Positions 1-11,223 of a stretch of DNA of 64,000 nucleotides are shown here, piece by piece. The stretch spans positions 125,512,883-125,576,882 of the forward strand of contig CM067360.1 of NCBI GenBank assembly GCA_034401795.1, written 5' to 3'. Both the position numbers and the translations under genes were made by a program. Under the pieces are notes generated by a model. It was not told the DNA's origin and made no database searches. It was given only the letters and a program-made list of their open reading frames with translations. The number at the start of each line of letters is the position of its first letter. The first letter of the stretch is position 1. The DNA is from Chaetoderma sp. LZ-2023a. Its lineage: Eukaryota; Mollusca; Caudofoveata; Chaetodermatida; Chaetodermatidae.

Positions 1-9
1 TAATTTTAC

Positions 10-155
10 CACTAGAATGACTGGCTCTGTAATAGTAGGCTGGTACCCGACTCCTCATTCCCTCGCTGGCGATTCTCTGGCTCAGGATATAATTGTGATT
101 ATGAGCAATTGGAGTCGGGTACCAGCTTACTGTAATAGTGCCAGCCATTCTAGTG
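10..155. repeat. Fold-back (MITE-like) element
   Basis: Two 45-base inverted arms (10-54 and 111-155) surround a 56-base loop. The outer 10 bases (CACTAGAATG) and inner 15 bases of the arms match exactly or nearly so, while the middle is more diverged. No coding potential. A related but weaker copy seems to lie near 31125-31195. It is best read as a small non-autonomous fold-back element; the short open frame over it is an accident. Confidence 0.75.
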
Positions 156-347
156 ATAAATTTCCGAAAAATATTCTCTTACATGCAAATAAACAATTAA
201 TAAGCAAATATTTCGATTTTCTTGACCAAATCTTGCCAAATTAATCTCAAAATATTCAAGAATATTTATTAAATTGTAAATTCAATAATGGAAACAATTC
301 AGAAACGTTAATGACGGACTATTGCCACTTTCGTGATGGACCCACAT

Positions 348-1700
348 CATTTTGATTGTGACGTCAGAAAACAAGTGATGTATTTTTAATTATGACGTCA
401 GACACCCGAGTGACATGTTCTGTTTTCTTGGTTCCCTCTGACAAAAAAGCTCCGACAACTGGCATTCCATTGATTTGCATATGTAATATATAACAATTCA
501 AACTAAACCCCTTCATAGACAAGCTGCCACCACACCACCCCCACCACTCCCCTACCCCCTTCCCAAATCGTATTTAGACAATAAATACATTTCTAGACGG
601 CATAACAAGTCAATGGTAATAGCAAATAATTTGAACAAATGGCTCACGATTCATCTGTTTGCCTTATTGTGGGTACATGGAGTACGGGTATATAATGCAT
701 TCTTTGTTTTACGGTGACAATAGAGGATCCGAGCTGTCACTCAAGTTTCTGACGTCATAATAAAATTCGCCACATGTTATGTGATGTCCCAATAAAAATG
801 ACCTGGGTCCGTTTCGAAAGTCTCCCAGGAAAGTGGATGAAAATAGTTAACTACGTACCTCTATAGGTAGAGTTCTCTGACTCCACCCTATGCCGATTCT
901 GTCACCCGGCATATCAGAATCGGCATAGGGTGGAGTCGGAGAACGTGGTCTATTGCCTCTATAATTAAATTGGAATTTAGATTTAGCGAATTCAGTGTTA
1001 AACGTTTCAAATCGAGTTCACCACGTGTTAAAAATGGGCGGAGCTTAGCTAGAAACGGATCCCTCTATTGACAACCGTTCACTATTTCTATTTAGGGATA
1101 CCTCAGATGAGAGTGACTTGGTGTCTGGTGACCATGGCGATCATAATGAGCCACTCAACAAGATAGGCATTTCTGGTAAGATACATTATGTTAAGATTCA
1201 CTTACCGCATAATGTGTTCGTGAATCACCAACATCATGCAGTGCCATTATGTGATGTTGTTTGTTGTCTATAGCTATATGAGTATGTGGGAAGACAATAA
1301 AGGTATGACGTGTATGGTCCTATTGGCATGACGTGTCATATGATCATTGGTATGTGCATTGGAGAAAGCATGTCGAAATAGAGAAATCCAATTTGTCAGT
1401 CAAATGTATCACGTCATTATGAATTACGTCACATGTAGGTTGACGTTGCAATCGATCGATCGCAGGATGGGAAAATCGTGGGCGGGCCTTAGATAGAAAG
1501 GGGCGGGGCATAGCTAACATTGGATTCATACATTGATCATGTTTGCCACCTGATATTTCAGCAAACATTTGATTGGTTTACCATTATAATAGTGTATTGA
1601 AGCGAAACGTATCATATAGTGAAATAATTAATTGCATTGTTCTATGCTATTTACACTGTATAAATTACATCGCTAGTTATCTGACGTCACAATCAAAATG
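348..1700. promoter_or_regulatory. Four palindromic CRE (TGACGTCA) sites in dispersed repeats
   Basis: Exact TGACGTCA octamers lie at 359-366, 393-400, 750-757 and 1682-1689. Each sits in a similar context (ATTTTnATTnTGACGTCAGA): the first at 348-367 and the last at 1681-1700 share CATTTTGATTGTGACGTCAG in opposite orientation. The sites therefore appear to be carried by a dispersed repeat rather than by a promoter. TGACGTCA is the CREB/ATF binding palindrome; whether it is bound here is unknown. A further exact copy occurs at 11763-11770. Confidence 0.45.
872..944. repeat. Near-perfect hairpin
   Basis: Arms 872-901 and 915-944 are 30 bases each and pair at 29 of 30 positions around a 13-base loop. 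The sequence would form a stable stem as DNA or RNA. No coding potential. It may be a solo MITE or a fold-back fragment. Confidence 0.85.
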
Positions 1701-1780
1701 CTCTGTCACATGACTGGAAAGTTCCATCAGGTAGTGTACAAATTGTTTGTCTTTGGTAATTTTACAATTTAATAAGCAAG
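945..1780. other. No gene seen
   Basis: Apart from the CRE repeat, I see only short degenerate matches to a dispersed repeat containing GGGCGG(A/G)GC followed by TTAGCTAG or ATAGCTAA (1034-1056, 1499-1517, and a weaker one near 12025-12070). The only open frame (1344-1568, minus) has no recognisable domain. Confidence 0.5.
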
Positions 1781-1864
1781 CTGTTGAATATCTTAACTGA
1801 TTACACTGGGAGTTGTTGCTTCCATGCAGCAGCTCGCAGTCAAATTAGTTTCAAAATATTCAGC
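1781..1864. repeat. H-family hairpin repeat, copy 1
   Basis: The left arm starts CTGTTGAATAT and the right arm ends CAAAATATTCAGC. The arms are inverted copies of each other, meeting at GTTGCT/AGCAGC. This is one member of a ~90 bp palindromic family found repeatedly in the window (also 6116, 11224, 11859, 13281, 56313, 57734, 58175, 62382 and others). No coding capacity. Confidence 0.7.
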
Positions 1865-2835
1865 ATGGTACATGTATAATAACATATACCTTGAACTTGG
1901 TATTCTTGGAATTCAGGGTTCAAAACACAGAAATATATTCAAACACGGGTAGCTTAGATAGATATGAATGGCTCCAGTAGGCGTTCTGTTAAGATTTCAT
2001 CAATACAGCATCACATTGCAGAGAAAACTGGTGACAATGGAGCACTCTGTTTATATTGGCGTCATTATATCAAATATCAAGCTAATCATTCGTAATTATA
2101 GAATCCCAAAACAGCCTTCTGTTTGAAACGAGAGCCATAAAATTGTTTCAAAACATTCGTCCAAATAGGCACTTTCTGTTGAGTTTGGACAAACATGTTT
2201 TAAAAAGTGCTTTCGGTGCCAGCAGCCTTTGCGTGATATTCTTATGATGCTATAAGCGTGTGACATATGACGTTTCCTAACATGTACTGCTTGGAAAGGA
2301 ATGGACGTTTAACATATATCATTGTAGCACATATACAAAAATCCCATTGATTAAATATGTTTTATTTCCATGAGTCAACTTCAAAGTTCAAACATGTTTC
2401 AAAAGACCTCTAATTAAAACTGTTGTCCAAAAAGATGTTTTCTTTTGAGAAATGCTTATGATAAGACGATTCAGTTAAGTCATTCTCAAAATATCCAACA
2501 TCTTTTCTATTTAGTGTTCGTGACAACATTGTTTGTGATCTCGATGCTAATTTTAGTTATTTTAATTTGTTTACATTTGCAGGTATGACACTAAAACGGA
2601 AACGGTCTGTGAATGCAGATGACCCATAGTATGGATACAAACACATCAAATTTGGCCTCAGATGCTATGGCTATCATTGTATCGAGCAGATACAGACTGA
2701 CCAATAATCAATACTTTATATCAGTTTGCTTTACCATGCAGTGGAAAATGAGTTTTTAGACCAATTTAGGCAACTTTTGCTCTGGGACATATTAGATGGT
2801 ATATTCTGTTTTGTTTGTTTGTTTATCCGCGTATC
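1865..2835. other. No gene seen
   Basis: AT-rich sequence without a supportable open frame or clear repeat. Nothing recognised. Confidence 0.4.
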
Positions 2836-2952
2836 TTAGTTAGTTAGTTAGTCAGTCAGTCAGTCAGTCAGTCAGTCAGTTAGTCAGTCAGTTAGTTAGT
2901 TAGTTAGTTAGTTATTTAGTTAGTTCGTTCATTCATCCGTTCAATAGCTAGC

Positions 2953-2988
<36 letters not shown>

Positions 2989-3004
2989 CAGTCAGTTAGT
3001 TAGG

Positions 3005-3043
<39 letters not shown>
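2836..3043. repeat. (TTAG/TCAG)n tetranucleotide tract
   Basis: About 200 bases of TTAG units mixed with blocks of TCAG, interrupted around 2918-2955. It is an imperfect microsatellite. TTAG here is not the TTAGGG or TTAGG telomere repeat. Confidence 0.95.
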
Positions 3044-3046
<3 letters not shown>

Positions 3047-3859
3047 TGTGTATTGTGCAAAGTAGTGGAGTTTTGCTTATGTTTCAAAATTTCCTTAAAT
3101 CTAGTTGTAGTTATGATTGTGTAAAGTAATTTGATCATTAAACTAATTGATGTTATTTTTTGGTCATCTTGACATAATTTATACCACATCCGCATGATTG
3201 AATGGTTAATTAGACCCAGAATACCGTTTGTCTTCTTGTATGTGACCACCTGTTAGACTATTCTAATGGTCACCATCCCCGTTGTTATGCCCACTCACAA
3301 GTCGATGCCCATTCTTCCCAACTGACTTACTATGAATTAATCGATTACTTTTAACAATCACAGTGAGGATTATATCAGCAAGAGATAGAGAAGAAGCTTC
3401 CATTCCTATACACATTATCATGTCAAAAAGATACATTGTGGCAGCTGTGGTCAATGAGACAAGCCAGCATCACATAATTCTAAGAAATATATGTGGTGTT
3501 TAGGATGTGCAAAGTGTTGTATAACCAGTTATATAGCCATTAATAACAACAACTTCTTTGTATCTAGACTCTGAATTCAATCATTCTATATCTATTGGGC
3601 TCGTTCTAACTTGGACTAGAATAACACTGCAAAATTCAATGTTGCTCTCTGTTACCACACATTCCCTACCATTTACCGAACATTTCCATACTTGTTACTA
3701 TCTTAATAACTAATATGTATTGTAAATGGATAAACGGTAAAGATTCTTACACCTATATGCAACGGCTGTGAAAAGCTACCGTGATATTTTAAGCATGGTC
3801 TTTATCTTAATTTGAACAGATTTGGCAAAACGAATAAACCATTCTAATAAAGATTAGAG

Positions 3860-4330
3860 TCAGCTCATAGGATTAGACCTCCAGTTATGCTTTCCTACTT
3901 AGCAACTGTATATATTAATATTTCTGATTATAAAGAAACCGCTTAATATTGTCTCAGCGTTAGGTGTTAGAAAGGTAATAGCTTAGACCCCGAGTTATGC
4001 TTATCCAATATACAGCTATTTAGACCAATGTTCCCGAGAACTACACCATGGCCTCTCATTTTAAACATGATTGCTTAACAATGTTATTTTCATTAGGTGT
4101 ATAGTAGTAGGAGTATACCTAAGACCCTGGGTAATTCCTCTTCTACTTACTACTTTAATAAATTATAAGTCAGTTCATGATGGTTTCTTATTTTAAATTA
4201 ATCCGCTTTTTTATTTTATATCACCAGTTGCTTAATACGAGGGCAATGACTAAGACCCCGAGCTATTGCCTTTATATTAAGCATCTGTTCCTAATTCCAG
4301 CCATCATGTTCAAGGATAACATTGTATCTC
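3860..4330. repeat. Degenerate ~110-136 bp tandem repeat
   Basis: The motif T(A)AGACCC(C)GAGTTAT recurs at about 3874, 3984, 4120 and 4251, spacings 110, 136 and 131. Each is followed by a similar AT-rich stretch. It looks like an old tandem array of four units. No coding potential. Confidence 0.55.
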
Positions 4331-4564
4331 TCGGATTTTCATGTTAATATTAAATCTCAGTAAACATTCAGGACTAGTCTCTAAATTCCACTCCATTCAG
4401 AAATTAGCCAGGAGTTCCTTAAATAATTGCATACCTTCAGAGTAGCTTACAAAAAGATCTAAATTTTCAAGATCGACACTGTGCATGATATGCTAAGATT
4501 GTTGTATGTCCAACTAAGATTAATTTATTTAATTTAGGAATGTAACAAAACAAATATAGCATGA

Positions 4565-4812
4565 ATTACATCTTACATTCATTGAACAACATCAATTATA
4601 ACCAGGTTCCATTGAACAGTTTCATTCGATATCCATGCGCTCAATTACAAGTTCGTTCTATTGATGACATTGCCATCAATTACAACTTATATCAGTTGTA
4701 CAAATTTACTACCAATTATAGCCTAGTTCCATTGGTCAGCGATACCATCAGTTAGAACCTAGTCCCAGTGATCAACGTTGTGATCCATTACACGCTAGTT
4801 TCATTGAACAGT
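4565..4812. repeat. Degenerate short-period repeat
   Basis: CATTGAACA/CATTGGTCA-type motifs alternate with ATCAATTATAACC/TAGTTC motifs, repeated about five times at irregular spacing of 30-50 bases. The open frame through it (4561-4755) follows from the repeat and has no domain. Confidence 0.45.
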
Positions 4813-6050
4813 AAAAAAATTTACGATAAAATTGCATTTAACATTGCGTAAGGAATTTGTCAGTCATCTGCTGATGTACAATGAATTTAGAGTCATGTCA
4901 ATTTTGGTGATGATTATTGGAAAGTGATGATTCAAGCTAACACATAAACAAAGTAACAAATGGTCAAGAAATTATAGCAATATGGTGTTTGTTTTCTGTG
5001 TGTTTTGTTTGCTTGTGCGTTTACGTTCTAATTTATTCATCTAATATGTCCCAGACACACCTTTGTATTTGCTCTTTTTCAGTAAAATAAATGTAAAAGA
5101 AAATATTCTTACTCACCTTTCTCACACTACTTCGAAAATTATTTCTAAATTTGAAGAATTATCAGTTCATTCATAAATACAGAACTTATTATAACAGCCT
5201 ACACATTCATGCAATATATAGAATGTTTACATTTGCATACGTTTTAATCCATCACTTGTTTACCTATCACACTATTTCATTGTTAATAAACTGTTTAATT
5301 AATCATATCTGCGATTTTGTCATAATTTTCTTACTGAAATTCCTCTATTGCCATCTTTTATAATGTTCTTCCTATAAACTTTCAAAAAACTGATTTTTAG
5401 AGGGCTCATTTTGAAACGGGCTGTTGTTGGTCACTTTCAGTAGAATGCTTTTCAAGATGTTGCCGAAGGTGCTTTGTGACTAAAGGATCTGAAATAAGTT
5501 CCTTTTGGAAATCAGAATTGTCAACAGAGTTCAATAAAATTCATTTTGATCAACGTTTACAGTACAAAATTATATTTACTAACCAAGGTTTAAAATTTAG
5601 ATTTTGAACAGGGACGACTTTGAGATTATTTTAGCATAATCATGTTTTGCCACTACAGTAGAGCATAAGAACAGAACAATTTCCTACATATATGAATCTG
5701 CCATTATCTCTGGGATTCCCAAATATGGCTAATCATAGTATAATATAGTATAGACACATGATAGTATTAAGTCAGTAACACTCTCTATTGCGGGAGAAGA
5801 CTGTTGCCCAGCATCTGTTAACATTTTTAATACTCAGACTATTACCAGCTTTACCAGAAACGCAAATTAATTGGTAATCCTGTTATCAGTGTTGGGGTTA
5901 ACCTTGACTATATTAGCGTGGCCGAACAGCCTTAAGAAGTAGCTGGTAAATGTTGAGAACTTCCACAATGACGTAGCCATAGTATTCATCCCTCCTGTCT
6001 GCAAACAATATAGTATGGATGGATCCAGTTCATCTATGACCACGATCTGC
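4813..6050. other. No gene seen
   Basis: AT-rich, non-coding by inspection. The 70-codon frame at 5151-5363 is rich in aromatic and leucine codons as expected of AT-rich DNA and matches nothing I know. Confidence 0.4.
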
Positions 6051-6057
6051 CTGTGTT

Positions 6058-6204
6058 TGGATCGATCGAACTGTGACCTTCCTAAATCTCAATTTCCAGA
6101 AAACTATACATGTAAGCTATTGCATAATTTAAAATTAATTTCATTGGGTGCTGTGACTGCCTATAGTTGCAATGGCGCCCAGTCAAATTAGTCTCAAAAT
6201 AATC
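6058..6204. repeat. H-family hairpin with conserved left flank
   Basis: The hairpin (6116-6204) is preceded by GGATCGATCGAA and then TTTCCAGAAAACTATACA. The same two blocks precede the hairpin copy near 62382 (from about 62328), and the second block also precedes the copy at 57734. The repeat unit is therefore longer than the hairpin and includes at least 60 bases of left flank. Confidence 0.7.
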
Positions 6205-6319
6205 AATTTGAATGACTTGGCGGACCATAAAAGCATTTATAATGGACTTAGATATGTCATTTATGACGCATTTAATTATGATGTCTACTCACCTATGACG
6301 TAATTAGTCCCCCGACATC

Positions 6320-7140
6320 GTCAACAGGGACTATAGAAACTGACCCCATCCGTGCATGCGTCCATCTGTCCGTCCATGCGTCCATCTGCATTTAGTTTCC
6401 GCTCGATAACTTCAGTTGGCTTTAATGGATTCATTTCAAATTTAGTATGGCAACTCCTTATGACAAGACCGCAGTGGGGATTGCATATGGGCGAAATGTA
6501 TCAAGACCCACCGGAGTTATTCCCCTTTATTTCTTGAAAAATCGTAAACTATGGGATTCCTCTCGATAACTTCAGTTAGCTTGAATGGATTCATTTCAAA
6601 TTTTGAATGTGAACTCCTTGTGAGAAGACCACGTTGAGGATTGCATATCGGCCACATGTGGCCAGACCCACCGGAGTTATCCCCTTTATTTCTTGAAAAA
6701 CTTCAGTTAGCGTGAATGGATTAATTAAAAATTTGGAATGTCAACTCCTTATGACAAGACCTCTGCGGGGATTACATATCGGCGAAATGTGTCTAGACCC
6801 AATGGAATTATCCACATTTCTTGAAAAATCGTAAAATATGTGGTTTCCACTCCATAACTTCAGTTACCTTGTATGGATTCATTTCAGATTTGGAATGTCA
6901 ACTCCTTATGACAAGACCTCGGTGTGGATGGCATATCGGGGAAATGTGTCCAGACCAACCAGAGTTACCCCTTGATTTCTTGAAAAATCGTAAAACATGT
7001 GGTTTCCATTTGATAACTTCAGTTAGCATGGATGGATTCAGTTCAAATTTTGAAAATACGTCCCTTTGCATGAGACCTTGACTGGGATTGCATTTGGCCG
7101 CCATCTGTCTGTAATGACCACAGTAATCCCCTTAAATTCT
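6320..7140 (-). repeat. Tandem repeat family F6 (~145-163 bp) with GGAC-rich tail
   Basis: About five units; the landmark TTTCCRCTCGATAACTTCAG recurs at roughly 6396, 6555, 6702, 6845 and 7008. On the minus strand each unit reads CCAAATTTGAAATGAATCC followed by GTTATCGAGCGGAAA. The low-coordinate end is a CCGTCCATG/CGTCCATCTG microsatellite (6345-6385), the reverse complement of a GGAC/ACGG tail. This order (tandem core, then an ACGG-like microsatellite) is what I recall for bivalve pearl elements. Open frames across it are accidental. Confidence 0.75.
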
Positions 7141-7430
7141 TGAAAGAGTGTACAATATTTGGATTAAAAAATTGGGGGTTGTACTAAAAACTTGGTCTGG
7201 GGACGTGTGACCAGAACCGGTCTTTTATTCATTATGGCGTCATGTCCTTGATTGACAGATTGGCTTCCTCTATTGGCTGGATAGGGATGCTATAAGAATT
7301 GACTATCAAAGACGACGCCATTTTGTTTGAGAATTCCCATCCACTGCAATAAGAACTATGGTTCAAACAATGTGGTGGCAATGAACATTGTGCTTTGTTT
7401 AAAATGAACATAAACCATGAAATATCTCCA
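7141..7430. other. No gene seen
   Basis: Continuation beyond the F6 array, without a supportable gene or repeat. Confidence 0.35.
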
Positions 7431-7435
7431 TGAAG

Positions 7436-7806
7436 GACGTGTTACATGTATGCGTATGTGACATGCATATGCGTGAAGCATGTACGTATGCGTATATATT
7501 CCATGCAAGCTTAATTATATGTGATATTTCCATGAGTCCATCACACATGATGCTCATTTCTGTGTGTGTGCGGTCCCGCTAAAAATTGCTTAGGGAATCA
7601 AATTCCAACATATGACATCACAGTGGGGGTGGGGTGGGGGTAGGGTGTACTTTTCAGCTGCTTTTAAAGATTTATTACAAAATGCCTGCTATACGCAAAG
7701 CTTATGCACATCATATACGTGTACATAGAAAATTACAATACGTATAGGGCCTACATATCACGCTTACGTTTCATGCATACGCAACATGTGTACATGGAAA
7801 GCAGCC
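7436..7806. repeat. Two ~11-bp-periodic ATGCGTA/TACGCAT tracts
   Basis: Tracts at about 7440-7510 and 7700-7806 are built from near-palindromic units such as CATGCATACGC at about 11-base spacing, in roughly inverted orientation to each other. The stretch between contains a G-rich run (7621-7650). It resembles, in period only, the 11-bp arrays at 10.4, 42.2 and 57.9 kb. Confidence 0.45.
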
Positions 7807-8292
7807 TTTTGTTCGTGTCTGGCAGAGTAGCGCAGATTATTATGATGACATTCCTGGAAATATGCAGCTTTGGTGATAAAAGTACCAAATTTCGTGGGAA
7901 CATCGCAATCTCATGAATGAAATTGGATACAATTTACCTTCAAGACCACATCCAGAATGGCCACACCAGATATGGTAACATAATACAATTTACTGTTATC
8001 CTTATAATCTGAGACACACCTCTCCATTATTATGCTAGCCCATTTACCCAATAGAGAGCAGACAGAAAACTGAAATACAGCACTTGAAAACAAATTCATT
8101 TTGTTTCAGATTGATCACCATTTTAAAATGGTCGTGGTAGTTATGGAAAAAGACAGTGGAATCAGACATTTATTAAACACACTTTCTGTAAGATTTTATG
8201 TTGTGTCTACAGAAGTAAAAGACTAAAATTTATAATTCGTCTTAATTATTAGCTCGAAGCTACCAAACAATAATTTCAAAGGCCAATTTATT
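7807..8292. other. No gene seen
   Basis: Two short overlapping open frames on opposite strands with no recognisable domain. Nothing recognised. Confidence 0.35.
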
Positions 8293-8336
8293 AAGGAGTT
8301 GTTGAATATTTCGAAAACAAATTGACTGAATGTTGT
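8293..8336. repeat. H-family hairpin, left arm only
   Basis: TTGTTGAATATTTCGAAAAC followed by an AATTGACTGAATGTTGTTG stretch matches the H-family left arm. No right arm follows. It directly abuts the Ty3/gypsy fossil. Confidence 0.5.
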
Positions 8337-8341
8337 TGGTG

Positions 8342-8810
8342 CTAACTAACCCATGGAGCTGGTCCATCAACTGGCTCGATAATATCAGCATCTAAGAGTT
8401 CTTTTATTTTCGCTTCTGCAGCATTTCGAAGATTGAATGATATTCGTCTTGTTGGTTGCGCTATAGACTCGACGTCAGGATTAATGAGAATACTAGCTTG
8501 TTTTGTATCTAACTTACCAACTCCACTGAATACGTTGGGGTACTGATTTTGTAACATAATTTTAAGGTCGTTCACCGCTGCAACATCTACTCCAATTTTG
8601 AATACAGAGAGTGCAACCGCTGTTCCCTTTCCAAGAAGTAGTGTTCAATGTCCTCTGATTAAGCGATTCCACATTTGTAGTCGGATTACCGATTGCATTT
8701 TTGTACGTGAAGGATCCTTTAACTGATAATGGTTGATCATACACATATGAATAGAGTACTGCCCGGGAGATAATTTTCTCCGATTTGCGACATTCCCAAG
8801 TCATTTCTTC
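8342..8810 (-). mobile_element. Ty3/gypsy (Metaviridae) fossil fragment
   Basis: Two overlapping minus-strand stretches resemble the end of the protease/linker and the start of the reverse transcriptase of a Ty3/gypsy polyprotein; motifs such as QPTRRISF and DIIEPVDGPAPWVS are typical of the beginning of that RT. Only about 0.47 kb survives, with no LTRs, integrase or gag nearby. It is a broken, old internal fragment. Confidence 0.8.
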
Positions 8811-9015
8811 ACAATATTACTCATGGCAACAACTGTCATTTATTACGAACGCATAATCATTTTGTTCTATGACGTACATGATTTTGTTTTACCTATCTTT
8901 TCGTTTTATATTGCTTTGCGAAATTAACCTGACCAGAACATTTATGACAGACCTGCCGTGAGCAGGGCATTGGGGAACACGACGGAAATAATCTGCACAT
9001 CATTTCTACTGATTT

Positions 9016-9016
<1 letters not shown>

Positions 9017-9106
<90 letters not shown>
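9017..9106. repeat. (TAC)n microsatellite
   Basis: About 30 uninterrupted trinucleotide units. The poly-threonine, poly-valine and poly-serine frames across it on both strands are artefacts. Confidence 0.98.
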
Positions 9107-9395
9107 GACAACTAGCACTACTACTAATACTTTTTTTTGTTTTGTTTTTTTTGAAAAACCGACGCTGACGCACTCGGACAAACCTCAAGGAGGAACTCCT
9201 TTAAAAAGGCATGCAAACCCCCAGAAAAATACCCTGGTGAACTAGTAAGCCTGATTAATACTACAGCAAAACAAAAGATAAATAATGAGCATTAATACAA
9301 TCTATAAATACATATGGCTTAAAAAGTATAGATACAAAACAATAGGCTGATAAAGCTCCGGTAGCAAAACAAAACTTAACAAAGGCATTACTATT

Positions 9396-9886
9396 CAACC
9401 CAGGTGTAGTAGTAGACCCGTGTGGCGAGTGCAACCATCCAACAAATGAAAAGTGCCTCGTTGCTCAATGACAAATAAGTCAATCATTGACGCCAGTGGG
9501 CTGATTCTTCAAAGATCAGCGGGCGTAGTAGCATATGTATAATACATAGTCGGCAGAAAAATTACAGAAAAATAGATGGCGCCCTTGTTTACATTTTCAA
9601 TTTACTTTATTGTAAGGTTTTGTAAATTACAATTCAATCCATGTGTGGTAGTAGGCCCGTGTGGCGAGTGCAACTATTCAACAAATGAAAAGTGACTCGT
9701 CCATCAATGACAAATAAGTCAATCATTGACGCCAGTGGGATGATTCCTTAAAGATCAGCGGGCGTAGTAGCATGTGGGTAGCATAACATATATAGTCAGC
9801 AGGAAAATTACAGAAAAATAGATGGAAATAGATAGCGCTCTTGTTTACATTTTTGATTTACTTTGTTGTAAGGTTTTGTAAATTAC
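9396..9886. repeat. Tandem duplication, unit ~239 bp
   Basis: Two copies (9396-9634 and 9635-9886) share the order GTGTGGCGAGTGCAAC, AATGACAAATAAGTCAATCA, AAGATCAGCGGGCGTAGTAG and TGTAAGGTTTTGTAAATTAC, with perhaps 10 percent divergence and a small insertion in copy 2. No open frame of note. It might be two copies of a dispersed element in tandem. Confidence 0.9.
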
Positions 9887-10380
9887 CCGGGAACAAATAA
9901 CCCTATAAAACCCTGTGCAAGTTTCTAAAATTACCTGGGACGATTTTATAATTCAATGGCAACTTACTTTATCGATTGATTATTAAATTACCCCAGACTG
10001 TTTATTTGTTAACATGAATTATTAAACATAACAATATCAAAGTGCAGACTAAAATGAATTACATGACACAGATTAATTAAGACACAGATAAATCAGCTGT
10101 AGTAATTAAATGATTTAAGCTAGTGCAGGCTCATTTATTTTTACAGTTCCAACTCTATTGAAACTATGTTTGTTTTGCACCATATGTCCTTGAATACTTT
10201 TTCTTTACCATGCTGCTTTAATCTAAAATATTCGCAAGGAATATTATTCAGTAGCAATGAACGAAATATAGCCTTTATTGCTCTATTGTGATTGCCTATA
10301 GATGGATTTTTCGTCTGTGCACACCGATGTTTCCAAATGGCCCAAACACATATGGTTAGCATTGTTATTAAAATAGTCCT
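9887..10380. other. No gene seen
   Basis: AT-rich. The 150-codon minus frame at 10141-10593 partly covers the 11-bp minisatellite; its C-terminal half (ITMLTICVWAIWKHR and onward) is not recognised and is probably chance. Confidence 0.4.
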
Positions 10381-10399
10381 TTCAGACTTTATGATATTT

Positions 10400-11170
10400 A
10401 CACCGGCATCGGCCTGGTACTGTTTGGCACGTCGGACCAGCATCGGCAAAGTATCGGCAATGTAATATGCATCAGCACGGTATCGGCACCGTGTCGGCAT
10501 TGTATCGGCATAGTATTGGCATGGTATCGGCCCTCGGCTGGCATGCTGAGGTTTATTTTGAAAATTTGACTGTTGAAAGCTGCTGCTTCTCAAGCTGCAG
10601 TACTATCGGCACCGTATCGGTACAGTGTCAGCATGGAATCAGCACTGTATCGGCATTGTATTGGTACAGTATTGGTCCTCTGCAGGTACGCTGAGCTGGC
10701 TGATGAAAGCTGTTGCATCACAAGCTTCAGTACTCTTGGCACTGTGCCGGCATGGAATCGGCACAGTATGAACATTGTATTGGCCCGCTGCTGAGCAGGT
10801 GGAGTTTATTTTGAATTATTGGGACAGTATTGTCCCTCTGCTGGTATGCTCAGCTGATGAAAGGTTTATTTTGAAAATGTGATAGTTGAATGCTGTTGAT
10901 TCTTAAGTTGTAGTTCTATTGGCATCCTGTTGGCAATGTCAGCACACTATCGACATTGTATTGTTACAGTATTGGCCCTCTGCTGGTATGCTGAGTTGGT
11001 GAAGAGATTATTTTGAAAATGGGACTTATGAAAGCTGTTACTTCTTAAGCAGCAGTACTAGTGGCACAGTGTCTGCATTGTATGGCACAGTATTGGCCCT
11101 CTGCTGATATGCTGAGGTGGTGAAGAGATTATTTTGATAATGGGACTGCTGAAAGCTGTCAATTTTGACT
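10400..11170. repeat. 11-bp minisatellite (GTATCGGCAYN) in a higher-order repeat
   Basis: Between about 10455 and 10545 and again between about 10600 and 10690, successive 11-base units of the form GTATCGGCAYN follow one another with few slips. The arrays are separated by a spacer beginning GAAAGCTGYTGCTTCTCAAG, which recurs near 10575, 10705, 11030 and (worn) 10887 and 11151, giving higher-order units of about 120-180 bases. The spacer also resembles the left arm of the H-family hairpin (TATTTTGAAAATTTGACTG then GCTGCTGC). Later units are progressively degraded. Confidence 0.85.
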
Positions 11171-11223
11171 CTTTCGCAGATGAATTCCCCATATCTCATT
11201 TTCAAGGCAACCATACAGGAAAA

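Noticed and set aside
2836-3043. Telomere-like repeat
   Set aside because: TTAG and TCAG tetranucleotides, not TTAGGG or TTAGG, and interstitial.
8942-9245. Poly-Val, poly-Ser and poly-Thr frames
   Set aside because: Caused by the (TAC)n microsatellite.
10141-10593. 150-codon minus-strand frame
   Set aside because: Half of it lies in the 11-bp minisatellite, and the rest shows no recognisable domain.
10400-11170. CRISPR-like array
   Set aside because: Direct short units without unique spacers of constant length, in a eukaryotic context.
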